A stretch of DNA of 64,000 nucleotides, taken from Chroococcidiopsidaceae cyanobacterium YX2bin18. Its GTDB lineage: Bacteria; Cyanobacteriota; Cyanobacteriia; Cyanobacteriales; Chroococcidiopsidaceae. The translations under genes and the position numbers were made by a program. Within the stretch, counting starts at the first letter, position 1. Every line of letters starts with the position of its first letter. Shown here in pieces: positions 27,801 to 39,759 of this stretch. Location of the stretch: positions 1-64,000 of the forward strand of contig JAUJND010000002.1 of the NCBI GenBank assembly GCA_030446505.1, written 5' to 3'. A model generated the notes under the pieces. It searched no databases and was not told where the DNA came from. It worked only from the letters and a program-made list of their open reading frames with translations.

Positions 27801-28913
27801 AGTCCTTAGTGTACGGGGGATACGAATTGTACCCTTCACCTCGCCGCGCACTTGCCGCGCAACTTCTCCAGTAAATACGCCTCCGGTGTGGAAAGTCCGC
27901 ATCGTCAGCTGAGTTCCCGGCTCCCCAATACTTTGGGCAGCAATAATCCCAACGGCTTCACCCAAATCCACCGGTTCAGCATGAGCTAGACTCCAACCAT
28001 AGCAGTGCTGACAAACGGAGCGTGCTGCCTCACAGGTAAGGGGCGATCGCACCATAACTTCTTCGATGCCTGCTTTTTCAATCGCGATCGCCAAATCATC
28101 AGAAATTGGCTGATTTTTTGGCACCAACACTTGTTTCGATTTGGGGTGAATAATATCTACAAGCCCTACTCGCCCCAGCAATCGAGACCCAATCGGAATC
28201 AAAATGCGTTCTCCCTCTGTCATCGCTCGTACTGGGATGCCGCGCGTCGTACCGCAGTCAATTTCTCGAATGATCACATCCTGAGATACATCAACTAAAC
28301 GCCGAGTTAGATAGCCGGAATCAGCAGTACGTAAGGCTGTATCTACCAGCCCTTTTCTGGCTCCATAAGAGGAAATAATATACTCCGTTACCGTCAATCC
28401 TTCGCGGAAGTTGGTTTTAATTGGTAAGTCAATAATCTCGCCTTGGGGGTTTGCCATCAAGCCGCGCATCCCTACTAGCTGGCGCACTTGGGAGATATTT
28501 CCTCTAGCACCACTAAACGCCATCATGTATACCGAGTTTAGGGGGTCAGTAGCCTTGAAATGGTCTACTACTTCGTCTTTCAAGGCTTCACTAGTACTAT
28601 TCCAGGTGTCAATTACCTTCTGAAAGCGTTCGACTTCAGTAATTTCGCCACGTGTGTAGCGCTCTTCAGTAGCCCGAATTTCGGTTTCAGCAGCTTCTAG
28701 GAGCAATCGCTTTGTGGGAGGTACCATTAAGTCATCCACACTAATCGAAATCCCAGCTTTCGTAGCGTAGCGAAATCCCACTTCTTTCAGTCGGTCAGCG
28801 ATCGCTGCTGTTCGGGCAGTGCCATAGTGCGTAAATGCCCAGGCAATCAACTTCTTTAGCTGACCCTTGTCAACAACCCGATTCCGAAAAATCATTTCCT
28901 TGCCGTCTGCCAT
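24861..28913 (-). CDS. rpoC2: RNA polymerase beta-prime subunit (C-terminal part)
   Basis: 1350 residues, intact. This is the cyanobacterial/plastid split beta-prime subunit that carries the trigger loop ([17 protein letters not shown]) and the jaw. The zinc-binding cysteines are in [17 protein letters not shown]. The large insertion between trigger-loop halves typical of cyanobacteria (SI3, sandwich-barrel hybrid motifs) fills the middle. A heptad DNA repeat encodes residues ~943-968 there, reading [20 protein letters not shown]. The C-terminus is an acidic tail (about 30 D/E). ATG 28913. It follows rpoC1 after 155 bases and ends at a hairpin terminator. Confidence 0.97.
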   Translation of the reverse strand: MADGKEMIFRNRVVDKGQLKKLIAWAFTHYGTARTAAIADRLKEVGFRYATKAGISISVDDLMVPPTKRLLLEAAETEIRATEERYTRGEITEVERFQKVIDTWNSTSEALKDEVVDHFKATDPLNSVYMMAFSGARGNISQVRQLVGMRGLMANPQGEIIDLPIKTNFREGLTVTEYIISSYGARKGLVDTALRTADSGYLTRRLVDVSQDVIIREIDCGTTRGIPVRAMTEGERILIPIGSRLLGRVGLVDIIHPKSKQVLVPKNQPISDDLAIAIEKAGIEEVMVRSPLTCEAARSVCQHCYGWSLAHAEPVDLGEAVGIIAAQSIGEPGTQLTMRTFHTGGVFTGEVARQVRGEVKGTIRIPRTLRTRAFRTRHGEDALFVEANGELVLEPTTGKQVKIPVTQGSTLYIVDGQAVTAGQLLAEVALGARTTRAHTEKATKDVASDLAGEVKFADVVPEEKTDRQGNTTTTAAQGGLIWILSGEVYNLPPGAEPVVTNGDRVSVGSILAETRLNTTHGGVVRLPETSGSVKGAREIEIITASVVLDTASVRIEHSQGHDQYLIETNNHQLFSLLATPGTKVQNTQVVAELISDQYRTTTGGLLKYAGVEVAKKGKAKQGYEVVQGGTLLWIPEETHEVNKDISLLLVEDAQYVEAGTEVVKDIFCQNSGVVEVTQKNDILRELVIKPGELLMVDDPEAVMNRDGTFGQPGEEIISGHPLTELRYIEYIESPEGPALLLRPVTEFAIPDEPAVPSTQSSTGMGRSIELRAVQRMFYKDSERVKAVEGVELLRTQLVLEIEQAHSSEHTGAPMVADIELIPDVDDPEIQRLQLVILESLVLRRDITADATQGSTQTKLLVEDGQEIAPGAVVARTEIHCKEVGEVRGIREGAEAIRRILILRESDSFTLTSSEKPHVKAGSLLVAGTEIAPGLFTEESGQVLSVISHQSSVNSEQLSANEQGLMTNDHYEVTLRIARPYRVSPGAVLQVDDGALVQRGDNLVLLVFERAKTGDIIQGLPRIEELLEARKPKEACVLARKPGTVEVTRIEGETVGVKVVDDSGTITEYPIGPGQNVVMSDGTVVEAGMPLTEGPANPHEILEIFFNLNLHQGTYPSALEALQQVQNFLVNEVQLVYQSQGIEISDKHIEVIVRQMTSKVRLDDGGDTTMLPGELVELRQVEQVNEAMSITGGAKAEYTPVLLGITKASLNTDSFISAASFQETTRVLTEAAIEGKSDWLRGLKENVIIGRLIPAGTGFNAYEELSSTTSDDLSLEPGSVFDDGDDPLDVVLDDRTARAYSLEGGLGEGFTFDRTSPILDEDDGLIIGDEVEDMTEDEDEDDFEDDEDDNE
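26007..26087. repeat. Heptanucleotide tandem repeat inside rpoC2
   Basis: About eleven degenerate 7-base units (on the minus strand CAGTCAT, TAGTCAC, CAGTCAT, CAGTCAA and so on) over about 77 bases, like the STRR heptamer repeats of cyanobacteria. It keeps the rpoC2 frame open and adds ~26 polar residues with no family likeness. Confidence 0.7.
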
Positions 28914-28984
28914 TTTTGCTGTCCCTGTCTTTAAAACTATCTTTAAAACTAAGCGTGAGGAAAACGAGATTCTCTTTCAAAAGA

Positions 28985-29067
28985 GCAGGAGAAGGGGGAA
29001 GTAGGGGAGGTGTACACATAATTCTCCCCCTGCTTCCCCTGCTACTCTTCTCCCCCTGCTTTCTTCT
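28985..29067. repeat. Pyrimidine/purine-rich hairpin repeat between rpoC1 and rpoC2
   Basis: AGGGGGAAGTAGGGGAG at 28993-29009 pairs imperfectly with CTCCCCCTGCTTCCCCT at 29024-29040 around a 14-base loop. Further CTTCTCC/CCCCTGCT copies extend to 29067. It separates the two cistrons and could act as a processing or attenuation site, or be a dispersed intergenic repeat. Confidence 0.5.
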
Positions 29068-29068
29068 C

Positions 29069-30943
29069 CTACTGCAACACTTCCTGAATTGCTTTGTTGT
29101 AAATAATCCGACCTGGAGTTGTGCGAATAAACTGAGAAATCAAATTTCCTCCTGCGTCTTCCCGAACTCGTCGCTCCTTATATTGTTTTGTTAATGTACC
29201 GTCGTTACTACGCTCTACCTGCAACGGCTCTCCTTCCTGCTCTAAACCCTCTACCTGCCCGTCAAAGCGTACCCACACTTTGGCGTGTAGCTCAACTTGT
29301 TGCTGCTCATAAGCCATAATTGCGTCATCTAAAGAAGCAAAGTAGCGATCGCCTCCTTTTTGCGCTTGCGGATTTTCTGCTGTCAAGTAATAGCAACCCA
29401 AAACCATATCCTGGCTGGGAGTCACAATTGGTCTACCCGTTGCCGGTGATAAGATATTGTTGGAAGCCAACATTAACAATCTTGCTTCTGCTTGGCTCTC
29501 CAATGAAAGAGGTACATGGACTGCCATCTGATCACCATCGAAATCCGCATTAAACGCTGGACATACCAGAGGATGTAGCTGAATAGCGCGACCCTCCACC
29601 AGAATCGGTTCAAATGCTTGAATTCCTAGTCTGTGTAGAGTTGGAGCACGATTGAGCATAACTGGGTGACCTTCAATCACTTCTTCCAAGACATCCCAGA
29701 CACTAGGATCACCACGTTGGATTAGTTTTTTGGCAGCTTTGATATTATTGACTAGACCACCACGAATTAACCGATGGATCACGAACGGTTGGAAAAGCTC
29801 AATTGCCATTTCTCGTGGCAAGCCGCACTGATGGATATGTAACTTTGGTCCTACCACAATTACAGAGCGCCCGGAGTAATCTACTCGTTTCCCTAATAGG
29901 TTTTGCCGGAAGCGCCCTTGCTTACCCTCAATAATGTCAGACAGAGATTTCAGGGGTCGGTTGTTTGCTCCTACTACGGTGCGACCACGACGACCATTAT
30001 CAATTAAGGCATCCACAGCTTCTTGGAGCATCCGCTTTTCGTTGCGAACGATAATCTCTGGAGCCAAAATTTCTTGCAGCCTTGCTAAACGGTTATTGCG
30101 GTTAATTACCCTTCGGTAAAGGTCATTCAAATCCGAAGTTGCAAACCGACCGCCATCTAGCTGCACCATTGGTCGCAAATCCGGTGGAATTACTGGGATG
30201 ACTGTCATTACCATCGATTCCGGTTTAGAACCTGTAGCGATGAAATTATCAATCACCCGTAAGCGCTTAATCAGCTTTGCCCGCTTTTGCCCTTTAGAGT
30301 TAGCGATTTCTTCCCGTAGTTGTTCTGCTTGTGCTTCTAAATTGATGTCACTCAGAAGTCTTGAGAGCGCCTCGGCTCCAATACCAACTTCAATTCCAGC
30401 AAGCTCAGACTCTTCACTGTAAAGCTGATCCTCAATTTCCAGCCATTGGTCTTCTGAGAGCAGCTGTTTGTAGCTCAGGGTATCAGCATTACCGGGAGAG
30501 AGAACCACATAGGCATTGAAATAGACAATTTGCTCTACGTCCCGTAGGGGCATATCCAGTAAAATTGAAATGTAGCTGGGGATGCCTTTGAGGTACCAAA
30601 CGTGAGCGACGGGAGCAGCAAGTTTAATGAAGCCCATGCGATGGCGACGCACGCGAGATTCAGTTACTTCCACCCCACAGCGTTCACATACAATCCCCCG
30701 ATGGCGCACTCTTTTATACTTACCGCAATGGCATTCCCAGTCCTTCGCAGGACCAAAGATGCGCTCACAGAATAAGCCGTCCATCTCTGGTTTTAGGGTG
30801 CGATAGTTTATTGTTTCAGGCTTTGTTACTTCACCAACTACCTGACCATTGGGTAGCGTTCTTTCTCCCCAGTGCCGGATTCTTTCTGGTGAGGCTAGCC
30901 CGATTTTTACATAATCAAACTGAGTTGTTTGCTGGTGTCTCAA
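29069..30943 (-). CDS. rpoC1: RNA polymerase gamma subunit (N-terminal part of beta-prime)
   Basis: 624 residues, intact, the usual length for cyanobacterial RpoC1. It supplies the catalytic Mg2+ site NADFDGD (residues 465-471) and the zinc-binding zipper with C71, C73, C86 and C89 (ECHCGKYKR...CERCGVE). The rudder/lid region with [16 protein letters not shown] is intact. It forms the core enzyme with RpoB, RpoC2 and RpoA. Start ATG 30943. It is read after rpoB across a 352-base gap and before rpoC2. Confidence 0.97.
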   Translation of the reverse strand: MRHQQTTQFDYVKIGLASPERIRHWGERTLPNGQVVGEVTKPETINYRTLKPEMDGLFCERIFGPAKDWECHCGKYKRVRHRGIVCERCGVEVTESRVRRHRMGFIKLAAPVAHVWYLKGIPSYISILLDMPLRDVEQIVYFNAYVVLSPGNADTLSYKQLLSEDQWLEIEDQLYSEESELAGIEVGIGAEALSRLLSDINLEAQAEQLREEIANSKGQKRAKLIKRLRVIDNFIATGSKPESMVMTVIPVIPPDLRPMVQLDGGRFATSDLNDLYRRVINRNNRLARLQEILAPEIIVRNEKRMLQEAVDALIDNGRRGRTVVGANNRPLKSLSDIIEGKQGRFRQNLLGKRVDYSGRSVIVVGPKLHIHQCGLPREMAIELFQPFVIHRLIRGGLVNNIKAAKKLIQRGDPSVWDVLEEVIEGHPVMLNRAPTLHRLGIQAFEPILVEGRAIQLHPLVCPAFNADFDGDQMAVHVPLSLESQAEARLLMLASNNILSPATGRPIVTPSQDMVLGCYYLTAENPQAQKGGDRYFASLDDAIMAYEQQQVELHAKVWVRFDGQVEGLEQEGEPLQVERSNDGTLTKQYKERRVREDAGGNLISQFIRTTPGRIIYNKAIQEVLQ

Positions 30944-31295
30944 TTTTTAAATTCCTTCTTTTTACATCAAGGTATTTGAAGTTCTCTAACTAGTTACCTA
31001 CTGCAAATCGTCCAAACTCAAATGGTCTAGATTTTGCTTGAAACAACCTATCTATGTATTAAATAAGTCCTTATTCCTGCTACAAGTCATACTTGAATCT
31101 ACTCAACGTGTTGATGTAATAGTTATCAACTACAGTCTTTTGGACTGCATTTTGAGGCTGATGTAAGCAATTCAGTGTATTGAGGCACAACGCAACATCC
31201 TGAGCTTAAACTTTTTAGTTTGATATTGTTGAAAGCGGTACTACTAACACCACTCTCAACAACATCAAGCGTCCCTTATCTCCAAAAGATCGCCT
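30944..31295. other. Intercistronic gap rpoB-rpoC1
   Basis: 352 bases with no open frame worth naming and no strong hairpin that I can see. The space may hold an internal promoter for rpoC1. Confidence 0.4.
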
Positions 31296-34200
31296 TTATA
31301 CCTCATCATCATCCAGCGCTTCGCGGGACAGAGATTCATAAGTAGGTCTAGAAGGAGTGCGACGACCGCTAGGATCAGCCATCAAATCTACCTCTACATC
31401 CAAGGCGCTACCATCTGCTTGAGTTTCCACCTTATGCACTGCAATATCTAATCCCAGTGACTGGAGTTCTCGCATCAGCACTTTAAATGACTCTGGCGTA
31501 CCTGGTCTGGGGATAGCTTTGCCTTTGACAATAGCGTTGAGAGCCTCGTTCCGCCCTTGCATATCGTCTGATTTGACTGTCAACAGTTCTTGCAAAGTGT
31601 AGGCTGCACCAAAGGCTTCTAGTGCCCACACTTCCATTTCTCCAAACCGCTGACCACCCTGCTGTGCTTTACCACCTAAAGGCTGCTGCGTCACTAGAGA
31701 ATACGGTCCCGTCGAACGGGCATGGATCTTGTCATCTACCAAGTGAACAAGCTTCAGCATATATGCCATTCCTACCGTTATTGGTCGATCAAACTGTTCC
31801 CCAGTGCGCCCATCAAAGACTTGGAGTTTACCGGGAGTATTTGGGTTAAATAGCCAGTCTTTGCCGCTGCGATCGCATGCTTCATTTAATTTGCCATGCA
31901 CAATCGTCCGCGATGACTCTTCGCCATACATCTCATCAAACGGCGTTATTTTAAACCGGACACCCAAATTTTCGGCTGCCCAGCCTAAAAGACACTCAAA
32001 CACCTGACCTACGTTCATCCGGGAAGGCACCCCCAGAGGATTCAGCACAATATCCACTGGTGTTCCATCCGCCAAATAAGGCATATCGTCTACTGGCAAT
32101 ATCCGGGAAATAATTCCCTTATTACCGTGGCGACCCGCCATTTTGTCGCCGACTTGGATTTTGCGCTTCTGTGCCACATACACTCGTACCACCATGTTCG
32201 CCCCCGGTGGCAACTCGTCACCCTGTTCGCGGGTAAACACGCGCACATCCACAACGCGCCCTTTTTCGCCATTAGGCACTCGCAGGGAATTGTCCCGCAC
32301 ATCCCGCGCCTTTTCGCCAAAAATCGCCCGCAGCAGTTTTTCTTCCGGTGGTTGGTCAGATTCGCCTTTTGGTGTGACTTTCCCGACTAGGATATCTCCA
32401 GCTTCCACCCAAGCTCCAATGCGGATGATACCTTGCTCATCTAGTTGGCGTAGGGCATCTTCCCCAACGTTGGGAATTTCCCTCGTAATTTCCTCTGGTC
32501 CCAACTTCGTTTGTCTGGCTTCAATTTCGTATTTCTCAACGTGAATTGAAGTATAAACGTCTTCTTGAACCAGCTTCTCGGAAATCAAAATTGCGTCTTC
32601 ATAGTTGTAGCCTTCCCATGGCATATAGGCAACCATGATATTTTGCCCCAACGCCAATTCACCTCCCTCTGTAGAGGAGCCATCTGCCAATACTTGACCA
32701 GCAACAACCAAGTCACCCTTTTGTACCAAAGGTCGTTGGTTCAAGCACGTATCCTGATTGGAACGCTGGTACTTAGACATTGGGTATTCAATCTCTGGGG
32801 AGTGGAAACCGGTTTCTACACTTCCTGTTCTCACCCGAATCTTTGTCGCATCTACATACGACACTTCACCAGCAGTACGGCTAACAACCACCATTCCCGA
32901 ATCTCGCGCTGCTTGAGCTTCTAAACCAGTTCCTACTAAGGGGCGTTCTGGCTTCAGCAGGGGTACGGCTTGCCTTTGCATATTCGACCCCATTAGGGCG
33001 CGGTTAGCATCGTCATGCTCCAAAAATGGAATTAAGCTAGTAGCTACTGAAACAATTTGCACTGGCGACACCGCTACATAGTCTACTTGATCCGGCGTTG
33101 TTGTGGTGAAATCTTGGCGATAGCGCACTGGCACTAGTGGACCGATGATAGAATCATTGTCATCCACAGGAATATCTCCTGGGGCAACACGCTTATCATC
33201 TTCTTCGTCCGCCGTCATATACACCGGAGGCTGGTCAAACAAAACTCGACCTCCTTCTACGGCTCTAAAGGGTGTTTCTAAAAATCCATACTGGTTAACT
33301 CTGGCATGGGTTGCTAGCGACCCAATTAAACCCGCATTCGGACCTTCTGGCGTTTCAATCGGGCAGATTCGTCCATAGTGGGAAGGATGAATATCCCGCA
33401 CCGCAAATCCAGCGCGTTCACGAGTTAGTCCACCAGGTCCAAGAGCAGAAAGTCGGCGTTTGTGAGTCAGTTCTGCTAACGGGTTGGTCTGATCCATAAA
33501 TTGACTCGTACTGGCTGGAACCAAAAACTCCTTTATTGCCGCTACTAAAGGTTTAGGATTCACCAAAGAAGCTGGAGTCAGAGCTTCGGCATCCGAGACT
33601 GTCATCCGCTCCCGAATAATTCGCTCAAGACGGTTTAAGCCAACACGCACCTGGTTTTGCAGCAATTCGCCAACACTTCTCACCCGCCGATTGCCCAGGT
33701 GGTCAATGTCATCGGTGCTACCCATGTCAAACTCTAAGTTAATTAAGTAATCAACAGCGGACAAAATGTCATTTGGTGTCAGCACCCGTGTCGTATCCGG
33801 AACCGAGAGCCGTAACTTTTTGTTGAGTTTATAACGCCCCACGCGCCCAAGGTCGTAGCGCTTGGGATCGAAGAAGCGCGAGTCTAATAGTTGCTGCCCT
33901 CCTAAAACTGTAGGTGGTTCCCCAGGACGCAACTTGCGATACAACTCCATCAGGGCATCTTCTTCGGAAAACTGCCCTTCTTTTTCAATCGTCTTTTGAA
34001 AATACTCTGGGTGACGTAGTGCATCAAAAATTTCGTTATCTGATAGACCAAGTGCCTTAAGTAAAACCTGTGCAGATAACTTTCGGGTTTTATCAATTCT
34101 TACCCATACCAAACCGTTGCGATCTGTTTCAAATTTCAGCCATGCCCCGGATTGGGTATCAAGCTAGCTGAGTAGGTGCGGCGACCATTTTTGTCGGTTT

Positions 34201-34611
34201 CTGGTTTATAGTAAACGCCGGGCGATCGCACAATTTGATTAACAATTACCCGCTCGGCTCCGTTAATAATAAAGATGCCGCGATCAGTCATTAATGGCAG
34301 ATCACCAATGAATACTTCTTGTTCTTTAATTTCGCCGGTTTCTTTGTTAATTAGGCGTGTAGGTACATACATCTGCACTGTGTAAGAACTATCGCGACGC
34401 TTTGCTTCATCCACGTCATATTTGGGTCGCTTCAGTTTGTAACTTTGACCCAAAAAGTGCAGTTCTAGTTTGCCAGTATAGTCGGTAATTGGTGAGAAGC
34501 TATTAAGTTCTTCTACTAGCCCTTCTTCCAAAACCAGCGGAAGCTAGAGCGCTGGATTTCAATTAAATCAGGCAGTAAAAAAGCGGATTCAATATAGGTT
34601 TCGTTTGTCAT
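31296..34611 (-). CDS. rpoB: RNA polymerase beta subunit (two frameshifts)
   Basis: About 1105 residues when repaired. The N-terminus [20 protein letters not shown] starts at ATG 34611. The frame is lost in a T4 run near 34534, where [13 protein letters not shown] needs five T. It then runs to NPGHG, breaks again near 34136-34145 where the family has IPNRGAWLKFE, and then is intact for 938 residues. These include the rifampicin region ([20 protein letters not shown]), [11 protein letters not shown], and the C-terminal [18 protein letters not shown]. The gene is essential and single-copy, so both breaks are almost surely sequence errors. First gene of rpoB-rpoC1-rpoC2. Confidence 0.95.
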
Positions 34612-35577
34612 GCGTTTACAAAGCTCTTCGTAATTTAAATGTGTTTAGTTAGGGCAATTCTACTACACCACTTGTCGCTGACAACAAGTACGGAAAGTGG
34701 GTAAATATTTTTGCCTTTTGATCGTGTTTATCCAAAAGTTGTAGCTTTGCATCCTGCTTTTTGTAATTTAGCGTAAGGTTTGAGAGTACTAGTATTTTGG
34801 TACGTATTCAATATTAAGCAGTATTGGTTATTACTCCGATAACACCCCAGTTTTTACTATCCACAAGAATAGCTGTCGTCCCCTTCTATAATTCATGTTC
34901 GCAATCCTCCCAAATCTTCTTTTGTCATTGCACCATTTATATCTAAACGCGACCCTTACTCAAGCCAATGCTTACGATTGGACTATAGCCATATTTTACA
35001 AAATAGGAATTTATCTTGTTAGCAATTAAAATATAGTAATTAAGTTACAAAAACTGAATAAAGGCTGGCTCATGAGTACAAATTTTCAAGAGTTTAAGAC
35101 AGCTTATCTTTGGCAGAAATGAAAAGTAATCTGTGTTCCCTTGGATGACAGTAAAAATGTAGATTTCTCAGGTGGAGAATAATTCAAGGTTCGACTAAAA
35201 ATTTTCATTGAATATTAATGCTAAATACCTCGTTTTCCTTTCCTGCAAGGAATCATGTGGGACGGAGTATGACGTTCTAATAAAACTGTTTTGTAGGGGA
35301 CACTCTGTTACAACAAATTCGTCAAACTTTTAGAGTTGGATTGTGGCGGCTAAACAAGGCAGGCTTCTCTATTTTCTTATTTTGTCACTCAAACCCTTTG
35401 TACCTCTGTCTTCTAGATGAAAGTTACGTCAGATGGTCGAAGTGAAATGGGCTTGCCCTGATAAATCTACTTGCTGAAGTAGTTGACATTTAGTTCCTTA
35501 ACTATTGTGGCGCAAACCAGTGATTTTATCGGGATTAGGTTCTAAAAGATTATCTTTACTGCTATAGTTCTGATCCT
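34612..35577. other. Intergenic region upstream of rpoB
   Basis: Nearly 1 kb between tatD and rpoB on the same strand. I find no gene, tRNA or clear hairpin. It presumably contains the rpoB promoter and leader; the length suggests a long untranslated leader or lost genes. Confidence 0.4.
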
Positions 35578-36363
35578 TCACACTGAAAGCCCAAATAAGT
35601 TACAGGCATTTTCTGTGGTTTGAGTGGCGAGCGTTTCAAGCGTTACACCTCTAAGCTGAGCTAGCGCTTCAGCTACATAGCGCACATAAGCAGGTTCATT
35701 TCGTCGTTGCCCTCTTTTGGGGACAGGAGCTAGAAATGGGCAGTCCGTTTCGATCAACAGGCGATCGCTCCTAACTATTTGAGCAGATTCATGAATTTGT
35801 AAAGCATTTTTGAACGTGACTGTGCCGCTGAAGCTAACATAAAAACCTAAGTCCAGAAACCATGCAGTTTCTGTCGGAGTTCCGCCCCAGCAGTGCATCA
35901 CGCCCCGTGCTTTTTCTCCCTCACGTTCCTTCCAGCCCTGCAACACTTCGCGTGTTCGTGCCGCCGCTTCCCGACAGTGAATAATTACGGGTAGATTCAG
36001 TTGGGATGCGATCTCTAGCTGTGCCTCAAAGACCATTTGCTGTTGCTCTTGATTATCAGCCTTGTAAAAATCCAGCCCCATTTCCCCAATCGCCACTACT
36101 TTAGAATCAGAACGGGCAAGCATCAGGATTTTTTGCCCTGTGTCAGCTGTCCATTTTTCAGCATCCAGTGGGTGTAAACCCACTGCAAAGCTTAACTCTG
36201 GAAATCGGTGCGCTAGGGCTTGAATGCTAGTAAATTCCTCTGGTTCAACGCAGGAATGGACTAAATGAACTACACCAGCTTCTTGCCAGCGCGATCGCAC
36301 AGCTAACAAGTCTGGTTCAAAATCATCAAAGTTGAGATGAACGTGAGAATCAATCAACTGCAT
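35578..36363 (-). CDS. tatD: TatD-family metal-dependent deoxyribonuclease
   Basis: 261 residues, intact TIM-barrel amidohydrolase. Metal ligands are visible in order: DSHVHLN (H7, H9), the glutamate of GEMGLDFY, the histidine of [15 protein letters not shown], and the aspartate of [11 protein letters not shown]. TatD proteins are 3'-5' DNA exonucleases linked to oxidative DNA repair and apoptosis-like degradation; some act on other substrates. Located between rpsT and rpoB on the same strand, a neighbourhood kept in many cyanobacteria. ATG 36363, 65 bases after rpsT. Confidence 0.92.
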   Translation of the reverse strand: MQLIDSHVHLNFDDFEPDLLAVRSRWQEAGVVHLVHSCVEPEEFTSIQALAHRFPELSFAVGLHPLDAEKWTADTGQKILMLARSDSKVVAIGEMGLDFYKADNQEQQQMVFEAQLEIASQLNLPVIIHCREAAARTREVLQGWKEREGEKARGVMHCWGGTPTETAWFLDLGFYVSFSGTVTFKNALQIHESAQIVRSDRLLIETDCPFLAPVPKRGQRRNEPAYVRYVAEALAQLRGVTLETLATQTTENACNLFGLSV

Positions 36364-36428
36364 TTTTAGCCATTAATCCTTAACATTAGTTATTAATTAC
36401 TAGTAGTTACTAACTAATGCTTCATTGA

Positions 36429-36737
36429 CTACTCAGATGCCACTGCTGCGGCTTGTTCGTACCGTTTTAGTCTTTGAGCTAAGTGAGATTTCTTCCTTGC
36501 CCCATTATTTGGATGCAGCACTTTAGTTTTGACAGCTTTGTCAATTTTACTGTAGGCAGCAGCCATGTGTTGCTGCACTTCTTGCCTTGATTCCGGGCTG
36601 GGATTGGCAGCGTAGGTTTCTACGGCGGCAAAATATTTCTTCATTAGCGTCTTGACCGCTGACTTGTAAGCTTTATTACGCAGACGATTTCGTTCTGCGA
36701 TTTGGACGCGCTTAATAGCAGACTTTGTATTTGCCAC
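36429..36737 (-). CDS. rpsT: Ribosomal protein S20
   Basis: 102 residues, intact. The highly basic N-terminus [20 protein letters not shown] and the closing [16 protein letters not shown] are diagnostic for S20, which binds 16S rRNA early in 30S assembly. The C-terminal tail ([10 protein letters not shown]) is slightly longer than in Escherichia coli. It diverges from hisD, with about 200 bases between holding both promoters. Confidence 0.97.
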   Translation of the reverse strand: MANTKSAIKRVQIAERNRLRNKAYKSAVKTLMKKYFAAVETYAANPSPESRQEVQQHMAAAYSKIDKAVKTKVLHPNNGARKKSHLAQRLKRYEQAAAVASE

Positions 36738-36934
36738 AGTGACTTTGAGGGATATCGTTATATAGACAAATTCCTAGATATACTAATATAGCATCCATAC
36801 TGTAAATATTGCGATTCTCCTAAAAATTCAGGTTAAGCTAGAGAGACGAGTATGAATCAGGTTTGCACTCTCTAGGGCAAATATAAAGATTTGTGCTCAA
36901 GTCGATAACTCCTAGATTGGCACTGTCTTAACTC

Positions 36935-38254
36935 ATGCTGCGAATCATTACTGAGCCGACCGAGGTACGAGCAGAACTACAGCGTATCTGCGATCGCATC
37001 CATGATGACCAAGTGGTTCATAAAGAAGCGACGGTTCGGGAGGTGCTTCAGGCGGTGAAGCGCCAAGGAGATCGAGCCATATTGCACTATACAGCAGAAT
37101 TTGATCAGCAATGCCTGAAGCCGGAAGAACTGCGTGTAAGTGGCTCAGAGTTGGATGCCGCATACCAGCAGGTATCTAAAGAATTACTCGCTGCAATTCA
37201 GCTTGCTTGCCGCCAAATTGAAACATTTCATCGCCAGCGAATTCCGAAATCCTGGGTGCAATTCGGCGAGGATGAAGTAGTGTTGGGTAAGCGCTACACC
37301 CCAGTAGATAGAGCAGGGTTATATATTCCCGGCGGTAGGGCAGCTTATCCTAGTACGGTACTAATGAATGCAATTCCGGCTCTTGTTGCTGGTGTGCCGC
37401 GCCGAGTAATGGTAACGCCACCCGGACAAGGCAAGACGATTAATCCAGCAGTGCTAGTTGCTGCCCAGGAAGCAGGAGTGACAGAGATTTATCGCGTCGG
37501 AGGTGCTCAGGCGATCGCGGCTTTAGCTTACGGGACAGAAACAATTCCTAAAGTTAATGTAATCACTGGTCCTGGCAACATTTACGTCACGCTGGCTAAA
37601 AAACTTGTCTATGGCACTGTTGGTATCGACTCATTGGCAGGTCCTTCGGAAGTGTTGATTATTGCCGATGAAACTGCTAATCCTGTTCATGTTGCGGCTG
37701 ATTTGTTAGCACAAGCAGAACACGATCCAATGGCAGCAGCAATATTATTGACGACAGATGCAGGTTTAGCGCAGAGTGTGCAAGCTGCCGTTGAAAGACA
37801 ACTAATGGATCACCCACGCCGGACATTGACCGAAAAAGCGATCGCTCACTACGGCTTAATTGTTGTTGTAGAATCTCTTGTTGCAGCAGCAGAGTTCTCA
37901 AACGAATTTGCGCCAGAGCATTTAGAACTGGAAGTTGCCGATCCTTGGGCGTTACTTGAGCATATTCGCCACGCTGGGGCAATCTTCCTGGGGTATTCCA
38001 CCCCCGAAGTTGTCGGAGACTATTTAGCTGGACCTAACCACACGCTGCCCACTTCTGGCGCAGCCCGCTATGCCTCTGCTTTAGGAGTTGAAACCTTCCT
38101 AAAACACTCCAGTCTTATCCAGTACTCGCCAACTGCACTTCAGAAGATAGCAGGGGCAATTGATGTCCTAGCGACAGCTGAAGGATTGCCGTCTCATGCA
38201 GACTCAGTACGGTTACGCATCCAAAGTCAGGGAAATGAGGATTATGAGTTTTGA
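36935..38254 (+). CDS. hisD: Histidinol dehydrogenase
   Basis: 439 residues, intact. It oxidises L-histidinol to L-histidine in two NAD-dependent steps, the end of histidine synthesis. Seen: the NAD-binding/flap region YIPGGRAAYPSTVLMNAIPA, GPGNIYVTLAKK, GPSEVLIIADETA, the zinc ligands in LLAQAEHDPMA, and FAPEHLEL with the catalytic E-H pair. The closing segment has GPNHTLPTSGAARYASAL. Start ATG 36935. A universal stress protein gene follows on the same strand after about 70 bases. Confidence 0.97.
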   Translation: MLRIITEPTEVRAELQRICDRIHDDQVVHKEATVREVLQAVKRQGDRAILHYTAEFDQQCLKPEELRVSGSELDAAYQQVSKELLAAIQLACRQIETFHRQRIPKSWVQFGEDEVVLGKRYTPVDRAGLYIPGGRAAYPSTVLMNAIPALVAGVPRRVMVTPPGQGKTINPAVLVAAQEAGVTEIYRVGGAQAIAALAYGTETIPKVNVITGPGNIYVTLAKKLVYGTVGIDSLAGPSEVLIIADETANPVHVAADLLAQAEHDPMAAAILLTTDAGLAQSVQAAVERQLMDHPRRTLTEKAIAHYGLIVVVESLVAAAEFSNEFAPEHLELEVADPWALLEHIRHAGAIFLGYSTPEVVGDYLAGPNHTLPTSGAARYASALGVETFLKHSSLIQYSPTALQKIAGAIDVLATAEGLPSHADSVRLRIQSQGNEDYEF

Positions 38255-38323
38255 GTCCTCTTAACTCGCTATTAAACTAGAACTATATTTCGCTCTTTAA
38301 GAAAGCTCAAAGGAGAATTGCTA

Positions 38324-38749
38324 GTGCTAAAGACAATTGTGGTAGCTCTCGACGATTCAGAGCTTTCGGAGCGCGTGATTCAAACTTTACAGGAAATTCA
38401 ACTGCAACCAGCAACAAAAATTATTCTGTCTCATGTTATTTCCCCGCCAGAGTCAAACCTGGAAATAGCTGATCGACCTCATGCCGATTCTGAATTCCTA
38501 CCTTATCTACATATTGAGAAGCAGTTGCAGTCTTATCAGGCTAATTTACCTGGAGAGACTGAAATAGAAATTGTTACTGGCGATCCAGCTGAAGAAATTA
38601 TCCGCCTTGCCAATATCTACCAAGCTGACTTGATTGTGATTGGTAGTCGTGGCTTAACAGGAGTTAAGCGGATTTTACAGGGTTCTGTTAGCAGTCAAGT
38701 TGTTGAAGATGCTGCTTGTTCAGTGTTAGTAGTCAAGTCTGATAGCTAA
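38324..38749 (+). CDS. Universal stress protein (UspA family)
   Basis: About 141 residues. A Rossmann-like alpha/beta fold with the start KTIVVALDDSELSERVIQT and the ATP-binding pattern GSRGLTGVKRILQGSVS (G-2x-G-9x-GS) identify an ATP-binding Usp. The likely start is GTG 38324, because AGGAG at 38311-38315 lies 8 bases upstream; TTG 38318 would be too close. Role: stress endurance, with unknown partner. It follows hisD and may be co-transcribed. Confidence 0.88.
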   Translation: MLKTIVVALDDSELSERVIQTLQEIQLQPATKIILSHVISPPESNLEIADRPHADSEFLPYLHIEKQLQSYQANLPGETEIEIVTGDPAEEIIRLANIYQADLIVIGSRGLTGVKRILQGSVSSQVVEDAACSVLVVKSDS

Positions 38750-38775
38750 CGTCTTAAAAAGGTGTTTGTCATCAT

Positions 38776-39759
38776 TTATCTTGAAGTATAGGTTAAGGTT
38801 TTAAAAACTTCAGAACGATTATGTGGCGCATCAAAATTAATTATTGGTCCTAGAGGTACAATGCCACTTGGGTTTACCTTGGGATGGCTCTTGTAATAAT
38901 GCCGTTTAATATGGTCAAGGTTACACGTTTCTTTGACTCCCGGCTGTTGGTACAAATCTTTAAGATAGTTCCACAAATTTGGATAATCGACAATGCGGCG
39001 TAAGTTGCACTTAAAATGAACGTAGTAAACTGAATCAAAGCGCAATAGCGTTGTGAACATACACCAATCTGCTTCAGTAATGCAATCACCGCATAAATAA
39101 CGTTGCTGCTCTAATACTTTTTCCCAATGACCAAGAGCATCGAATAGTTCTGTTACCCCCTCTTCATAAGCCGATTGAGTAGTAGCAAAACCTGCGCAAT
39201 AAACACCATTATTAATTGGCTGGTAGATGGCATCAATTGTATTATCAACAACTGTCTGTAAGTCTTTTGGATAGAAGTTCACACCTTCTTTACCATCAAA
39301 CTGTGTATCAAACATCCGGATAATTTCACGCGATTCATTGTTGACAATTGTGTTAGTTTGTTTGTCCCAAAGAACTGGAACAGTCACCCGCCCACTGTAG
39401 TCTGGGTCAGCTTTAAGATAAACTTCCCAGAGATAGCGAGTATGATTAACAGTATCGGGAATGCAGCCAGGTTCATCGGAGAATTCCCAACTATTCTGCT
39501 CGATCTCTGGTGCTACCACCGATAGACTAATGACATCCTCCAGCCCCTTCAAACGCCGCATAATTGCAGTTCGGTGCGCCCAAGGGCAAGCCCAAGAAAT
39601 ATAAAGATGGTAGCGTCCTGGTTCAGCCTTAAAGCCACTAGAACCGTCTGCTGTAATTTTGTTGCGAAACGTAGTTGAGGGGCGGATGAATTTGCCTTGC
39701 TCGTCTTCTTGCTCACGTTCAGAAATCCATTTTCCGTCTGCAAGTATACCTAACCCCAT
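38776..39759 (-). CDS. Glutathionyl-hydroquinone reductase (omega-like GST)
   Basis: About 327 residues from ATG 39759, chosen because GGAG lies 8 bases upstream and the protein then starts MGLGILADGKWISE; the frame is open to 39828. The active-site SWACPWAHRTAIM (C-P-W-A with the reductive Cys) and the NNESREIIRMFDTQFD block define the Xi/YqjG class. These reduce glutathionyl-hydroquinones, acting in quinone detoxification. The C-terminal helical domain is complete. Intact. It converges on the stress-protein gene. Confidence 0.88.
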   Translation of the reverse strand: MGLGILADGKWISEREQEDEQGKFIRPSTTFRNKITADGSSGFKAEPGRYHLYISWACPWAHRTAIMRRLKGLEDVISLSVVAPEIEQNSWEFSDEPGCIPDTVNHTRYLWEVYLKADPDYSGRVTVPVLWDKQTNTIVNNESREIIRMFDTQFDGKEGVNFYPKDLQTVVDNTIDAIYQPINNGVYCAGFATTQSAYEEGVTELFDALGHWEKVLEQQRYLCGDCITEADWCMFTTLLRFDSVYYVHFKCNLRRIVDYPNLWNYLKDLYQQPGVKETCNLDHIKRHYYKSHPKVNPSGIVPLGPIINFDAPHNRSEVFKTLTYTSR

